A stretch of 64,000 nt of DNA from Pseudoalteromonas rubra (GCF_005886805.2 NZ_CP045429.1:4124501-4188500), one strand, 5' to 3'. Shown: positions 37,915 through 48,593, counted from the first letter of the stretch. The notes: a model not told the origin generated them from the sequence alone. Made by a program: numbers and translations.

Positions 37915-38216
37915 TCATTGTCACCTAATCTACCTTGATACGAATTCAGATTTTCTATTCTACATAATTGCGATGGATAACCAAGCGACAAAATTAGCTC
38001 AGGCAATAAACAACATATCCCGGATGCCGATAAAACCTATTCTAGTGGGCCATACTCTTGATTGGTCATATTAAAATGGTGACAAAATGCGAGAGACGAA
38101 AATGTAATATATCGACGATAAAACACTTCTCTCGTCTCATATACCGCGAAGCAAATCTCGCAGACATAGCATGTGGGCAGCGTAATCTTGCCCACAGCGA
38201 TAGTCCGTATAGCAAC
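37915..38216. other. Gene-free stretch between two lipoprotein genes
   Basis: No gene is supported here. The region must hold the promoter of the lipoprotein-DUF350-synthase unit and the 3' end of the next lipoprotein gene. A 7-bp inverted repeat, GAGACGA (38093-38099) and TCGTCTC (38132-38138), encloses a 32-base AT-rich loop. Confidence 0.5.
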
Positions 38217-38663
38217 CTAGAAAGTGACCAACACCTCTACATCATCGCCTGAATATAATGCGGTATAATTGATGATTGCTGGCTTTTCGGCGCCCGGACT
38301 CATCATATTGGCACTACACCAAACTTTTTGTAATGCAGTGTCCTCTGAAGACTGAGCAATCTCAGAATATCGCAAATCTTGTTGCTCAACCGCCTCATCG
38401 ACAGCATCCAGCACCGTTGCCAGCTCGGTTGAACGGCCCTTCACTTCAACCGCACGCTCATATGTGATTTCGCCAGATTTACCAGCTTGTGCCAGCATCA
38501 CATCAAACAACTGTGATTTGACTTCATCTTTGACGATATCATGGACCAGTTCCATCACATCCTCATCGTCACATTGAGGTAATTCTGTCTGTTGTGAGTC
38601 GCTGCCACATGCAGCAAGTAGTAATAACGCCGGGATAGTTAGCAAAGAAGTGAGTGCTTTCAT
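38217..38663 (-). CDS. Small hypothetical lipoprotein
   Basis: A 148-residue lipoprotein with signal MKALTSLLTIPALLLLAAC, lipobox LLAAC, then a helical acidic body (DDEDVMELVHDIVKDEVKSQL) and a short beta-rich end (KPAIINYTALYSGDDVEVLVTF) with one more Cys (VWCSANMMSP) that could form a disulfide with the early QCDDED Cys. No family recognised. The start has AAGGACG upstream. It lies between the Spo0M-like gene and the DUF350 unit, with a hairpin before it. Confidence 0.75.
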   Translation of the reverse strand: MKALTSLLTIPALLLLAACGSDSQQTELPQCDDEDVMELVHDIVKDEVKSQLFDVMLAQAGKSGEITYERAVEVKGRSTELATVLDAVDEAVEQQDLRYSEIAQSSEDTALQKVWCSANMMSPGAEKPAIINYTALYSGDDVEVLVTF

Positions 38664-38698
38664 TATCGTCCTTATAATTATCTATAAAATAGTTAAGT

Positions 38699-38734
38699 GC
38701 CTGCGGCATAACTGCCGTGTTGTATGCCGCAGGC
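38699..38734 (-). terminator. 12-bp hairpin downstream of the Spo0M-like gene
   Basis: GCCTGCGGCATA (38699-38710) pairs perfectly with TATGCCGCAGGC (38723-38734) around a 12-nt loop, 20 bases past the stop of the Spo0M-like gene. On the minus strand the following bases are only loosely T-rich, so it is a moderate terminator. Confidence 0.6.
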
Positions 38735-38754
38735 TTGGCAATAAAACCTGTCCG

Positions 38755-39537
38755 TTAGCAATTGTCCTCGAGCAGGTCATAAATCAGATCTTCCAGGTCC
38801 TCCAGACTATCTTCGTCGATAACCAGGCGGGCTTTTGATTCATCTAAATCGAGTGCTTCGGCAAAAAAGCCTTTGAATCCCCGAGCTTTGCGATCAATTT
38901 CAAAAATAACCTCCAGCTGACTGCCACGGTTGAAAAAGACAATCTCTACTTCATCGAAACGGCCATGAAATTCGCCGGCAAAAGTTTTGAACTCCAGCTC
39001 CTGTACGAATGGCAGACGAGAGAAGGAAGCCTCTTCAATGCCTTCACAGTCCGACTCATACAATTTGAAACCCAGTTCTTCCATGCTATCGATAACGGCT
39101 TGTTGCAGGTCGGTGGGAACAACGCGGATATAATCTCGGTCGGACTTATCCAGCGCCATGTCGATGTCAAGGTTGGTGGCAATCCAGGTTTGAGACTCAC
39201 CGACGGTGATAGGCGTTTCCAGGTCTAAATCGAATGCAAAGGGGATATGTTTTTCATCACCAGGCTCAATGGTAAAACGCTCATTAATACGAAACTTGGC
39301 TAGGGTGTGTTGCTTAGTGACCGTTTCCGACTCACCTTCATTGTTTTCTCTTTCAATGGTGTAAGTACACATCACTTTGAGATCGATTTTGTTGATCTCC
39401 TGAGCGACTTTACCTCCATTAATTTTAACGGTGCCGGAAATTTCCTCGCCAGGTGCAACCTGATGGTGATCTAACAATGTGTCGACTTTTGCCGCGCCAA
39501 TACCCACAGCGCCAAGTGCTTTTTTGAAAAAAGACAT
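38755..39537 (-). CDS. Spo0M-like (arrestin-fold) sporulation-control family protein
   Basis: A 260-residue protein of the SpoOM family. The opening MSFFKKALGAVGIGAAKVDTLLDHHQVAPGEEISG and the beta-sandwich stretches KINGGKVAQEINKIDLKVM, FRINERFTIEPGDEKHIPF and the basic REFERENCE-like strand ending EFHGRFDEVEIVF fit an arrestin fold. The last 35 residues are acidic. In non-sporulating bacteria the role is unknown but the family is often next to envelope-stress genes. The ATG at 39537 has AAGGA five bases upstream; the ATG two codons earlier is too close to that site. Confidence 0.8.
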   Translation of the reverse strand: MSFFKKALGAVGIGAAKVDTLLDHHQVAPGEEISGTVKINGGKVAQEINKIDLKVMCTYTIERENNEGESETVTKQHTLAKFRINERFTIEPGDEKHIPFAFDLDLETPITVGESQTWIATNLDIDMALDKSDRDYIRVVPTDLQQAVIDSMEELGFKLYESDCEGIEEASFSRLPFVQELEFKTFAGEFHGRFDEVEIVFFNRGSQLEVIFEIDRKARGFKGFFAEALDLDESKARLVIDEDSLEDLEDLIYDLLEDNC

Positions 39538-39963
39538 ATTCATCCTTATTGATCTTATTTCCCCTCTGTCAGTGAGGGTTTTCAGCATCGATTATAGAAA
39601 CGAATATAAAATCGTCAACCTCAGTTTTATTTCAAAAATTTGACCACAAAAAACCAAAACCAATAAATACTTAATAAACAGTCATCTTTTATCTTATATT
39701 CACATAGTAACAGTACATACAGAGAGATATATACAACATTAAGGTGAGAAATAAATAACCCAATTTTACGCCCACTATTTAGCTATTAATTTATTTATAT
39801 CCATTCCATTTCGCATGAATCTATTTATACCTATCTATTCAGAGATATCGCACATTTAAGATCAACATTTTCTTCAAGCACTTCGTCAATGCAGGTGTAA
39901 CTCCCCCATTACTGCACCAGCTCTTGAATAGAACTTCGATTAACATAAGAAGGAAGTTTTACG

Positions 39964-40080
39964 ATGAGGCAAAACAAGTTCATCGAGTCACACATTGTTG
40001 TCATGATCAAAGCAGCTGAAGCTGGTGTTTCGGTGCCTGAGAGTGTGCTTGCCTCTTTGGAACATAATCAAGAAAACTGA
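39964..40080 (+). pseudogene. Remnant of IS3-family transposase OrfA
   Basis: A 38-codon frame reads MRQNKFIESHIVVMIKAAEA then GVSVPES. This closely follows the conserved start of IS3-family OrfA (typically MRxxKFTExQIVxxLKExEAGVxV). It then diverges where the helix-turn-helix should continue (normally LCRKHGIS with ATFYxW), and stops. In the +1 frame bases after the Val-Pro give ECACLFGT and later RKLKY, echoes of that lost segment. The ribosome site AAGGAAG is retained. The rest of the element and OrfB are absent. It is a decayed fragment, not an active element. Confidence 0.7.
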
Positions 40081-40205
40081 AATACATCATTCACAGTCGC
40101 AATCAGCACGACTTAAACCTAAGCACCTGATATTCCTAAACCTTACAAACAAGTCTAATTAACTTTGCAATAAAAAGTGAACTGAAAACCTTTACATAGT
40201 ATGTT

Positions 40206-40232
40206 TTTTGATCAAAATTGTATACTTTATAC
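40206..40232 (+). promoter_or_regulatory. Adjacent palindromes in the promoter of the secreted lysozyme-like gene
   Basis: TTTTGATCAAAA (40206-40217) is a perfect 12-bp palindrome and GTATACTTTATAC (40220-40232) a 5+3+5 dyad directly after it. The second contains TATACT, a good -10 box, about 55 bases before the start codon. The pair suggests a regulated promoter. Confidence 0.4.
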
Positions 40233-40286
40233 ATTGACAGCGATGTCAAAAGCAAACGATTTCGATACAACATGAGAGACTAACAT

Positions 40287-42113
40287 ATGCAAAAAATACA
40301 TCTTCACTCTATTTATAGTGCGCTGTTGCTCAGCTTAAGCACTCAAGTATCAGCAATAAAAACTATTGACTTGGCTCAATATCGCCAACTATTGCCAACT
40401 CATAATGGCAATGTGGATTACCGCATTTTGCTCGCCGACAAAATAACTGTGAATTACCATTGTGAGATCATAGAAACTCCTGACGGAGGGTATGATATTG
40501 ATAGAAAAGGTTGTAATAAACCTGGCCAGTTTTACCACATTGATTGGTATGCTGAGTTTCCAAACGAAATAAACCTAAGCGTACGAGGTATTCCATCCTC
40601 GAATACGATCACCGAACACAAGCTGTGGGCATTAGCCTTTGCCCATGCCAGTGCGTCGAGCCGTGTACAAATGCAATACGGCTTAAAAAAAGGCCCAAAT
40701 GGTACTTTTGATTTATCCCGACCATTCGCGACAAGTGAACTATTCGGTGACTATTTTGAACGACAAATGAATCCAAACTACTTTGTATCAAAAGGCCTAC
40801 AAGAAAGCTCCCTTGGTAAGGATCTGCCTGGTGGTGTTGAAGAAGATGATGGCGTGCTACAAATCGAATACCCTGGCAGCGCTTGGTCAGAATTGCAGGG
40901 CGTTGTTGGAGGAGGGTTCCCTATTCCGTTTAAAAACCTTGATCCAAAAACAGTACTAAGCTCACATGCGGGACCGGCTCGCAATATACTCGGCTCATCT
41001 TTGAGCAGTGGTTTTTATAACGGCTCTGCACTAGCAATAGTAAGTGGTTCTTTACCTTGGAATCAAGGTTCTGACTCCTCTCAAGATTCAATGCATCTCT
41101 TTTTACAACAATCTAAAGATCCTGACGCACTGTCTATGCTTATGTCTTTTATGTACAACCGAGGGCCTTATGCTGCAAAAGATCAAGTACTACGCTCACA
41201 GGAGGTTTTTGATCACTGTGTGGAAATTGAACAAGACTTAGAAGACGATTGGACTTGTTTCCACAAACAAAATGACTTCGGCGCCCGCTATATTAGACAG
41301 ATCCCTGATGTAACTAACACGCTTTCTCAAGCCGCGCGCCAAGGAAGCAACTATGACACACAACTAAGTTGGAATGATATAAACAACTATCTAGAGCTAT
41401 TGCAAAATTATGGCTTTTACTCACAAAAGAACATAGATAAAGCTAAATCTGCTGCTAAGGCCATTTTTGATAACATTAGTACGGATAGCTTAATCTCATA
41501 TCAAAGCCAATTCGGTAAAATCCTAGAACATATTATTACTAGCCTCCCAATTTACGAATTAGGCGAAGGCGGCCCGTACGATGAACAGGGTAAAAAACAG
41601 TTCTACCTTTACAATGAGACACAAAAAACTGTACTTGTTGTCGCCAACAATGAAGCAGGCCAATCCGATGTGAATGAATTTGTCTTGTCAAAGAATAAAA
41701 TTGCTGTTGATATCAAAGGCCAATTCACGCAATTTAATGTCAGTGATGGAGCATTAAACTGTATAAATGAAGCGAATGATGCACTTGCAAAACTCAAAGC
41801 GAGTACTGATGAAAGCTATATATCATTAAGTGCGCAACTCAAGTTTAGTATGACTGACGATCAGCTGTGTCAATTTGAGCAAGGACCACATACACCACCT
41901 CCTCCTGTAAAAGATGGCTATTGGGATCCTAGCCAACTATATGACCAACCCGGTAACACCGTTATAGACGCACTCGACTGCCATGAATATAGCAATGAGT
42001 GGTACGTTGTTGGGGGACATGCACCGAGTAAAGCTTTCGCCGAGGACCTGTGGGGAGTATGGAGGCGAATCTCACAACGCCCGAACGCAACCTGTTTGAG
42101 CGATAAATCTTAA
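40287..42113 (+). CDS. Large secreted lysozyme-like protein with chitin-binding-like C-terminus
   Basis: A 608-residue protein with a signal peptide ending near QVSA-IKT. Around residues 164-195 it reads NYFVSKGLQESSLGKDLP and then DDGVLQIEYPG; this resembles the catalytic-Glu region of lysozyme-fold transglycosylases (a Glu-Ser pair followed by a GLMQI-like strand), and FMYNRGPYAA at about 292 resembles their AYNxG helix. A proline linker (HTPPPPVKDG) precedes a last domain with YWDPSQLYDQPGNTV and EWYVVGGHAP, the pattern of CBM5/12 chitin-binding domains. So a secreted peptidoglycan or chitin enzyme is likely but not proven. It is AT-richer than its neighbours and next to an insertion-sequence scar. 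Confidence 0.72.
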   Translation: MQKIHLHSIYSALLLSLSTQVSAIKTIDLAQYRQLLPTHNGNVDYRILLADKITVNYHCEIIETPDGGYDIDRKGCNKPGQFYHIDWYAEFPNEINLSVRGIPSSNTITEHKLWALAFAHASASSRVQMQYGLKKGPNGTFDLSRPFATSELFGDYFERQMNPNYFVSKGLQESSLGKDLPGGVEEDDGVLQIEYPGSAWSELQGVVGGGFPIPFKNLDPKTVLSSHAGPARNILGSSLSSGFYNGSALAIVSGSLPWNQGSDSSQDSMHLFLQQSKDPDALSMLMSFMYNRGPYAAKDQVLRSQEVFDHCVEIEQDLEDDWTCFHKQNDFGARYIRQIPDVTNTLSQAARQGSNYDTQLSWNDINNYLELLQNYGFYSQKNIDKAKSAAKAIFDNISTDSLISYQSQFGKILEHIITSLPIYELGEGGPYDEQGKKQFYLYNETQKTVLVVANNEAGQSDVNEFVLSKNKIAVDIKGQFTQFNVSDGALNCINEANDALAKLKASTDESYISLSAQLKFSMTDDQLCQFEQGPHTPPPPVKDGYWDPSQLYDQPGNTVIDALDCHEYSNEWYVVGGHAPSKAFAEDLWGVWRRISQRPNATCLSDKS

Positions 42114-42343
42114 TTCAGGAACTTTTGAAATTATTGTAAGCACTTAGCACTCATCATTGATAGGGTTGTTGTATAAAACAGTTAGATTGGGCCGGATTTA
42201 ATGTCGTTTATATCCAAGATACGACCACATGCTTCTTCATAAGAGTGTCTGCTTCTCTGACACTAGAAGCAATACAGGGGAACTTATTCGACACCCAGTT
42301 TATCCCCCTAAAATGATGAAGCTTTAACAAATTCCAGACATAA

Positions 42344-42375
42344 AAAAACCCTAACATCAAACTGTTAGGGTTTTT
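42344..42375. terminator. Bidirectional intrinsic terminator after groEL
   Basis: AAAAACCCTAACA (42344-42356) pairs with TGTTAGGGTTTTT (42363-42375) around a 6-nt loop, with A-run and T-run flanks. It ends groEL leftward and could also serve the secreted protein gene from the other side. Confidence 0.85.
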
Positions 42376-42402
42376 CTAAAAAGCGATTTGGGCCGGCTTT
42401 TA

Positions 42403-44079
<1,677 letters not shown>

Positions 44080-44112
44080 TTAACCGTTAAATGTTGAGTG
44101 CGACGACCGGGC

Positions 44113-44400
44113 TTACTCTACAATGCCCAGGATGTTATCTTCGCGCATGATCAGATACTCCTGACCTTCGATTTTTTCTGTTTTCTCAACGTACGAGCCA
44201 AACAATACTGTGTCGCCCGCTTTAACTTGTAATGCTCTCACTTCACCATTGTCCAACACGCGGCCGTTGCCCACAGCAACCACTTCACCACGGGTTGATT
44301 TTTCAGCGGCAGAACCAGTTAAAACGATACCGCCAGCAGACTTTGTTTCTTCTTCAAGACGCTTAACAATAACGCGATCATGTAAAGGACGAATGTTCAT
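44113..44400 (-). CDS. groS: Co-chaperonin GroES
   Basis: A 95-residue co-chaperonin: [21 protein letters not shown], the mobile loop [20 protein letters not shown] that docks on GroEL, and [10 protein letters not shown]. First gene of the groES-groEL operon, with AGGAG upstream and a heat-shock-like promoter about 120 bases upstream. Confidence 0.99.
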   Translation of the reverse strand: MNIRPLHDRVIVKRLEEETKSAGGIVLTGSAAEKSTRGEVVAVGNGRVLDNGEVRALQVKAGDTVLFGSYVEKTEKIEGQEYLIMREDNILGIVE

Positions 44401-44518
44401 GTGTTTAGTTCTCCTAACAGTTTCTGAACAATGACAGAATACATAGTGTAAGATGTTTGCCCGCTCAAACAGATTCGTTAAAAAGGGGCTAACTAATTAA
44501 TTTCTAAGTTGCTTCACG

Positions 44519-44547
44519 TTATGGGGGTGGGCAAAACAAAATCCAAG
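44519..44547 (-). promoter_or_regulatory. Sigma-32 type heat-shock promoter of groESL
   Basis: On the minus strand CTTGGAT (44541-44547) and CCCCATAA (44519-44526) are 14 bases apart, close to the sigma-32 consensus CTTGAAA-N13-15-CCCCATNT. It lies about 120 bases upstream of groES, a normal location for this operon. Confidence 0.7.
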
Positions 44548-44564
44548 CATTTTTTTCAATTTTT

Positions 44565-45068
44565 TTAGTCTTTACGCTTAAACTCACCCTCTAAGGTGGT
44601 GTTCCCTTCATCACGCTGCGATTGCTCATGACCAGAAGTACGGCCGGCAAACGGGTCAAACTGCTGCTCCTGTTGTGCCGAATGTTGATTGAACATGCCA
44701 CCACTTTGCACCTGAACCGTGGCACGCTGCAACAGAGCCTTTGCCAGCTTCTGACGTATGGCCGGTGTGAGCAACATAAAGCCCAACACATCGGTCATAA
44801 TACCCGGTGTCATCAGCAGCACACCGGCAATGATCACACAAATCCCGGCAAACAGGTCACTGGCAGGAAGCTGACCTTGTGCCATTTGTTGCTGCACATT
44901 CGCGTAAGCACCCAGACCTTGTTGTTTCACCAAACGTGCGCCCAATACCGCTGTCAGGATCACCAGTGCCAGTGTGGCAAATCCGCCAATGACGTCACTG
45001 ACTTGTAGTAACAGGGCTATTTCAGCGATGGGAATAACAATAAAGAGTAGAAAAAGGACTTTAAACAT
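44565..45068 (-). CDS. fxsA: FxsA family membrane protein
   Basis: A 167-residue inner-membrane protein with three or four hydrophobic segments and the FxsA pattern: FIVIPIAEIALLLQVSDVIG, LVILTAVLGARLVKQQG, and LLMTPGIMTDVLGFMLLTP. Its loss affects exclusion of phage T7 by F plasmid in E. coli; the normal role is unclear. The ATG at 45068 (MFKVLFLL) has GGAGATC upstream; the frame extends 43 codons further 5' but that part is not membrane-like and has no ribosome site. It lies beside groESL, as in many gammaproteobacteria. Confidence 0.88.
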   Translation of the reverse strand: MFKVLFLLFIVIPIAEIALLLQVSDVIGGFATLALVILTAVLGARLVKQQGLGAYANVQQQMAQGQLPASDLFAGICVIIAGVLLMTPGIMTDVLGFMLLTPAIRQKLAKALLQRATVQVQSGGMFNQHSAQQEQQFDPFAGRTSGHEQSQRDEGNTTLEGEFKRKD

Positions 45069-45242
45069 AAGATCTCCAAAATAACTGAAATAGATGTATG
45101 GGTCCTCGGGTCTTATTTCAAGCCCGCGCATCAGGTACTGCAAAGCACGCGACCAATGCGCTGAAAGAGCAGGTGAAGCGCTTGGGATACCCGGCATGTT
45201 TGGTTACACTAGAGCAAATTTAGCTCAAGTGAAAGGATAACC

Positions 45243-45563
45243 ATGACGACGCCTTACCGATTGGTCATGACCACCTGTGGCACTCAGGCTCAGGCCCAAG
45301 ACATTGCCAGGCATTTGGTGGCAAATAAACAGGCAGCCTGTGTGAACATTTTGCCAAGCGTTGAGTCCATCTATGTGTGGCAGGGCGAGGTCACTCAGGA
45401 CAGCGAGTACAAGTTAATGATTAAAACGCATGCTGACTTAGTCGAGGCTGTCATGGAGACCATTCACCGTTTGCACCAATACGATGTCCCTGAAATTCAG
45501 GTCATCGAAGTCTGTGCGGGATCGCGGGACTATTTTAACTGGATTGATGAGGTACTGAATTAA
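45243..45563 (+). CDS. cutA: Divalent cation tolerance protein CutA
   Basis: A 106-residue trimeric protein with the CutA core: AACVNILPSVESIYVWQGEVTQDSEY, IKTHADLVEAVMETI and the terminal YDVPEIQVIEVCAGSRDYFNWIDEVL. It is linked to copper and divalent metal tolerance, although the mechanism is unclear. Its stop shares one base with the dsbD start (TAATG), so the two are co-translated, the usual cutA-dsbD pair. Confidence 0.94.
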   Translation: MTTPYRLVMTTCGTQAQAQDIARHLVANKQAACVNILPSVESIYVWQGEVTQDSEYKLMIKTHADLVEAVMETIHRLHQYDVPEIQVIEVCAGSRDYFNWIDEVLN

Positions 45564-47392
45564 TGCGAATGCTGACGCGCTTTTTACCCAGCGGCATACT
45601 GGCCGTTTTAACCGCCCTGTTGATGCTGATAAGCACCAACAGCCAGGCGGCAGGCAATGCCACTGTGCTCGATAGCTTGCTAGCTCCTAAGCAGCAAACG
45701 TTTTTACCCGTCGAAGAAGCGTTTAAGTTCGACTTCGACCAGCAGGGCAAAGTGCTGTTTACCGGCTGGGATATTGCCCCCGGCTACTACTTATATAAGA
45801 AGAAACTGGAGATCATCGCCAAAGGGGCAGACATTTCAGTGCCCGAATATGCACAGGGTGAAATGATCGAAGATGAATTTTTTGGTAAAACCGAAGTGTA
45901 CTTTGACCAATTTGCGGTGATCTCCCGGCTCAGCAATATCACCGACGGTGCGGTGGTCAAAATACGTTATCAGGGCTGTGCCGAAGCGGGGCTATGCTAC
46001 CCGCCAGAAGTGATCACTGTCCCTTTAACTGCCTTAGTCAGTGCCGATGATGATGCAACCCCACCCGCTACCAAAGCAACCAGTCAGCCGGATGCCTCTT
46101 CTGGTAATGATGACGACCTGAGCTTCACTGAACGCCTGGCACAGCAATCACTACTCACCAACCTGGCAGTCTTTTTTGCGGTTGGCGTGGGTCTGGCATT
46201 TACCCCTTGTGTCTTCCCGATGTTTCCAATCCTGTCTAGCCTGATCGCCGGGCAGCAACATCTGTCGACCAAGAAAGCATTTAGCCTGTCTTTTGTTTAT
46301 GTTCAGGGCATGGCCGTGACTTATGCGGCGCTTGGACTGGTCGTTGCCTATTTTGGTGGCCAGGTACAGGGCTATCTGCAACATCCAGCGGTGCTGATAA
46401 GCTTTAGTTTACTGTTTGTATTACTGGCCTTTGCGATGTTCGGCTGGTACGAAATCAAACTACCCAGCTCCATGATGAGCAAGCTGACTGAGATCAGTAA
46501 TCAGCAAAGTGGCGGCAACTATGTCGGAGTGTTCTCCATGGGCGTATTGTCAGGCCTGATTGCCTCACCTTGTACCACGGCCCCTTTGTCTGCGGCCCTA
46601 CTTTATGTTGCTCAAAGTGGCGACTTTATGGTTGGCGGCCTGACACTGTACGCGCTAAGTCTGGGTATGGGTCTGCCACTCCTGTTGCTTGGCACCTCGG
46701 GCGGAAAACTGCTGCCTAAAGCCGGGGGCTGGATGGATCAGGTCAAAACCCTGTTCGGTTTTGTCATGCTGTTTGTGCCTTTGATCCTACTTGAGCGGAT
46801 CCTCGACTTTAACATTATTTTGGGCATGGCATCAGTGCTGGCAGTGGCAACCGCTCTGTATTTGCATCACTGGCAAAGCGGACAGGCTCAAGGTAAAGGT
46901 AAAACGGTACTCTGGGCAATGGCAACCAGCTTATTTATCGTCGGCTTACTCACCGCAAGAAGCGTGGTTTTTCCGGACACTAACACTGCCCCGGTCAGCA
47001 TTGCGCAGAATGAAGACAAGCAAGGTTTCCGACTCCTGGACGACCTGGCTGCACTGAACGTTGCAGTCGAGCAAGCCAACAGCAAAGGCAAAATTGCCAT
47101 GGTGGATCTGTATGCAGAGTGGTGTGTGGCCTGTAAAGAGTTTGAGAAATACACTTTCCCAACCGAGCAGGTGCAGACCCAGTTTGTCTACTTCGATACC
47201 TTAAAACTCGACCTGACAGAAAGTAACGACACCACCATAGAGATCATGGAAGCGTTTACTGTGTTCGGTCTGCCCAGTATTTTGTTCTTTGATGCGCAGG
47301 GCAATGAGATCCCCGAACTGCGTGTTACCGGGTTCCAGGACGCTGACGAATTCGCCGCGCACCTGGAAAAAGTACGTCAATACGTCCTGTAA
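45563..47392 (+). CDS. dsbD: Thiol:disulfide interchange protein DsbD
   Basis: A 609-residue protein that carries electrons from cytoplasmic thioredoxin to periplasmic DsbC and other reductases. A signal peptide (cut near SQA-AGN) is followed by the N-terminal domain with CAEAGLCYPP (its Cys pair), eight membrane helices with FTPCVFPMFP and SPCTTAPLSAALL as the redox cysteines, and a C-terminal thioredoxin domain with AEWCVACKEFE. All six functional cysteines are present. It overlaps cutA by one base. Confidence 0.96.
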   Translation: MRMLTRFLPSGILAVLTALLMLISTNSQAAGNATVLDSLLAPKQQTFLPVEEAFKFDFDQQGKVLFTGWDIAPGYYLYKKKLEIIAKGADISVPEYAQGEMIEDEFFGKTEVYFDQFAVISRLSNITDGAVVKIRYQGCAEAGLCYPPEVITVPLTALVSADDDATPPATKATSQPDASSGNDDDLSFTERLAQQSLLTNLAVFFAVGVGLAFTPCVFPMFPILSSLIAGQQHLSTKKAFSLSFVYVQGMAVTYAALGLVVAYFGGQVQGYLQHPAVLISFSLLFVLLAFAMFGWYEIKLPSSMMSKLTEISNQQSGGNYVGVFSMGVLSGLIASPCTTAPLSAALLYVAQSGDFMVGGLTLYALSLGMGLPLLLLGTSGGKLLPKAGGWMDQVKTLFGFVMLFVPLILLERILDFNIILGMASVLAVATALYLHHWQSGQAQGKGKTVLWAMATSLFIVGLLTARSVVFPDTNTAPVSIAQNEDKQGFRLLDDLAALNVAVEQANSKGKIAMVDLYAEWCVACKEFEKYTFPTEQVQTQFVYFDTLKLDLTESNDTTIEIMEAFTVFGLPSILFFDAQGNEIPELRVTGFQDADEFAAHLEKVRQYVL

Positions 47393-47423
47393 CCTGCCTT
47401 TTTAGCGAGTGATCCGCTCCCCC

Positions 47424-47457
47424 AGACACAGAGGCCTGAAGATTTGCCTCTGTGTCT
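47424..47457 (+). terminator. Hairpin terminator after dsbD
   Basis: AGACACAGAGGC (47424-47435) pairs perfectly with GCCTCTGTGTCT (47446-47457) around a 10-nt loop, then CGTCTCTTCTT. It is 31 bases past the dsbD stop. Confidence 0.65.
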
Positions 47458-47629
47458 CGTCTCTTCTTATGCTGATTAGACCAGTATTTTGCTGCTATTT
47501 ACCTTGAACTCTCTATAATAGTTCGCGAACGTGAGAAATATTTGCTATTTACTGTGCATACGCTTAAGTTAACAAGGTCTTTGCTAATAAAAGTCGCTTT
47601 GTTTTCTAAATAAAGGAATTTCACGCATT

Positions 47630-48091
47630 ATGTCTACAAATTTAAAGATTTTAGTCCTGAATGGCCCAAACCTAAATATGCTGGGCCGACGTGAGCCGGA
47701 TAAGTACGGCATCCGGACCTTAAAAGACATCATGCAGGACCTCACACAAAGCGCAGTAAATTACGATGTTGAGCTGAGTCACTTTCAAAGCAATAGCGAA
47801 GCCGAGCTGATCGATCATATTCACGCACAATATGATCGTGTTGATTGCATCATTTTCAATCCGGCGGCATTTACGCACACCAGTATTGCACTGAGAGATG
47901 CCTTATTGAGCGTCAGCATCCCGTTTTATGAAGTGCATTTATCAAATGTCTATGCACGCGAGCCTTTTCGTCACAAATCCTACTTCTCGGATGTGGCGCA
48001 GGGGGTGATATGTGGATTAGGTGCGCTGGGCTACGAAGCGGCATTGATGGCCGCCGTAGCCAAGCTGCGCAAACAAGATAACTCAAATTAA
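47630..48091 (+). CDS. aroQ: 3-dehydroquinate dehydratase, type II
   Basis: A 153-residue shikimate-pathway enzyme that dehydrates 3-dehydroquinate. The active-site motifs of the type II class are present: [18 protein letters not shown] (catalytic Arg and Tyr), [19 protein letters not shown] (Asn and catalytic His), and [20 protein letters not shown]. It lies 19 bases before accB, the common aroQ-accB-accC arrangement. The 237-base upstream gap holds the operon promoter. Confidence 0.96.
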   Translation: MSTNLKILVLNGPNLNMLGRREPDKYGIRTLKDIMQDLTQSAVNYDVELSHFQSNSEAELIDHIHAQYDRVDCIIFNPAAFTHTSIALRDALLSVSIPFYEVHLSNVYAREPFRHKSYFSDVAQGVICGLGALGYEAALMAAVAKLRKQDNSN

Positions 48092-48110
48092 CTAACAGGC
48101 GGGTCAAGTT

Positions 48111-48572
48111 ATGGATATTCGCAAGATCAAGAAACTTATCGAATTAGTAGAAGAATCAGGCATTGCAGAGCTAGAAATCACCGAAGGTGAAGAGTCTGTA
48201 CGTATCAATCGTCACAGCAGCGCACCGGTTATTGCTCAACCACAGCAGTACTCAGTACCCACTGCGGCACCAGCACCAGTAGCAGCACCAGCTGCGCCAG
48301 CTGCCGAGGCACCTGCTGCAACCAATGACACACCAGCTGGCCATCAGGTGAAGTCACCTATGGTTGGTACTTTCTACTCAGCTTCTTCACCAACGGCTGC
48401 TCCGTACGTAGAAGTAGGCTCAAAAGTCAACGTAGGCGACACCCTGTGTATCGTTGAAGCGATGAAGATGATGAACCAAATTGAAGCTGACAAAGCCGGT
48501 GTTGTGAAGGCGATCCTGCTTGAGAATGGCGACGCGGTTGAGTTCGATCAACCTCTGTTCATCATCGAATAA
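48111..48572 (+). CDS. accB: Biotin carboxyl carrier protein AccB
   Basis: A 153-residue subunit of acetyl-CoA carboxylase, the first step of fatty acid synthesis. An N-terminal domain ([23 protein letters not shown]) is joined by an Ala/Pro-rich linker (about residues 50-75) to the biotinyl domain, with the modified Lys in [15 protein letters not shown]. It lies 21 bases before accC. Confidence 0.97.
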   Translation: MDIRKIKKLIELVEESGIAELEITEGEESVRINRHSSAPVIAQPQQYSVPTAAPAPVAAPAAPAAEAPAATNDTPAGHQVKSPMVGTFYSASSPTAAPYVEVGSKVNVGDTLCIVEAMKMMNQIEADKAGVVKAILLENGDAVEFDQPLFIIE

Positions 48573-48593
48573 TGCCCCTGGAAGGTTAACACT

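Larger units (their letters stand above)
39538..40286. other. AT-rich intergenic region with insertion-sequence scar
   Basis: This 750-base region is markedly AT-rich compared with the flanks. It contains a transposase remnant at 39964-40080, a possible worn insertion-sequence end near 39896, and the promoter region of the secreted protein that follows. I see no other gene. The composition and the scar suggest an insertion point for transferred DNA. Confidence 0.6.

Noticed and set aside
45069..45197. 43-residue N-terminal extension of FxsA
   Set aside because: Polar, no ribosome site, and it would place a soluble tail ahead of the first membrane helix; ATG at 45068 has GGAG.
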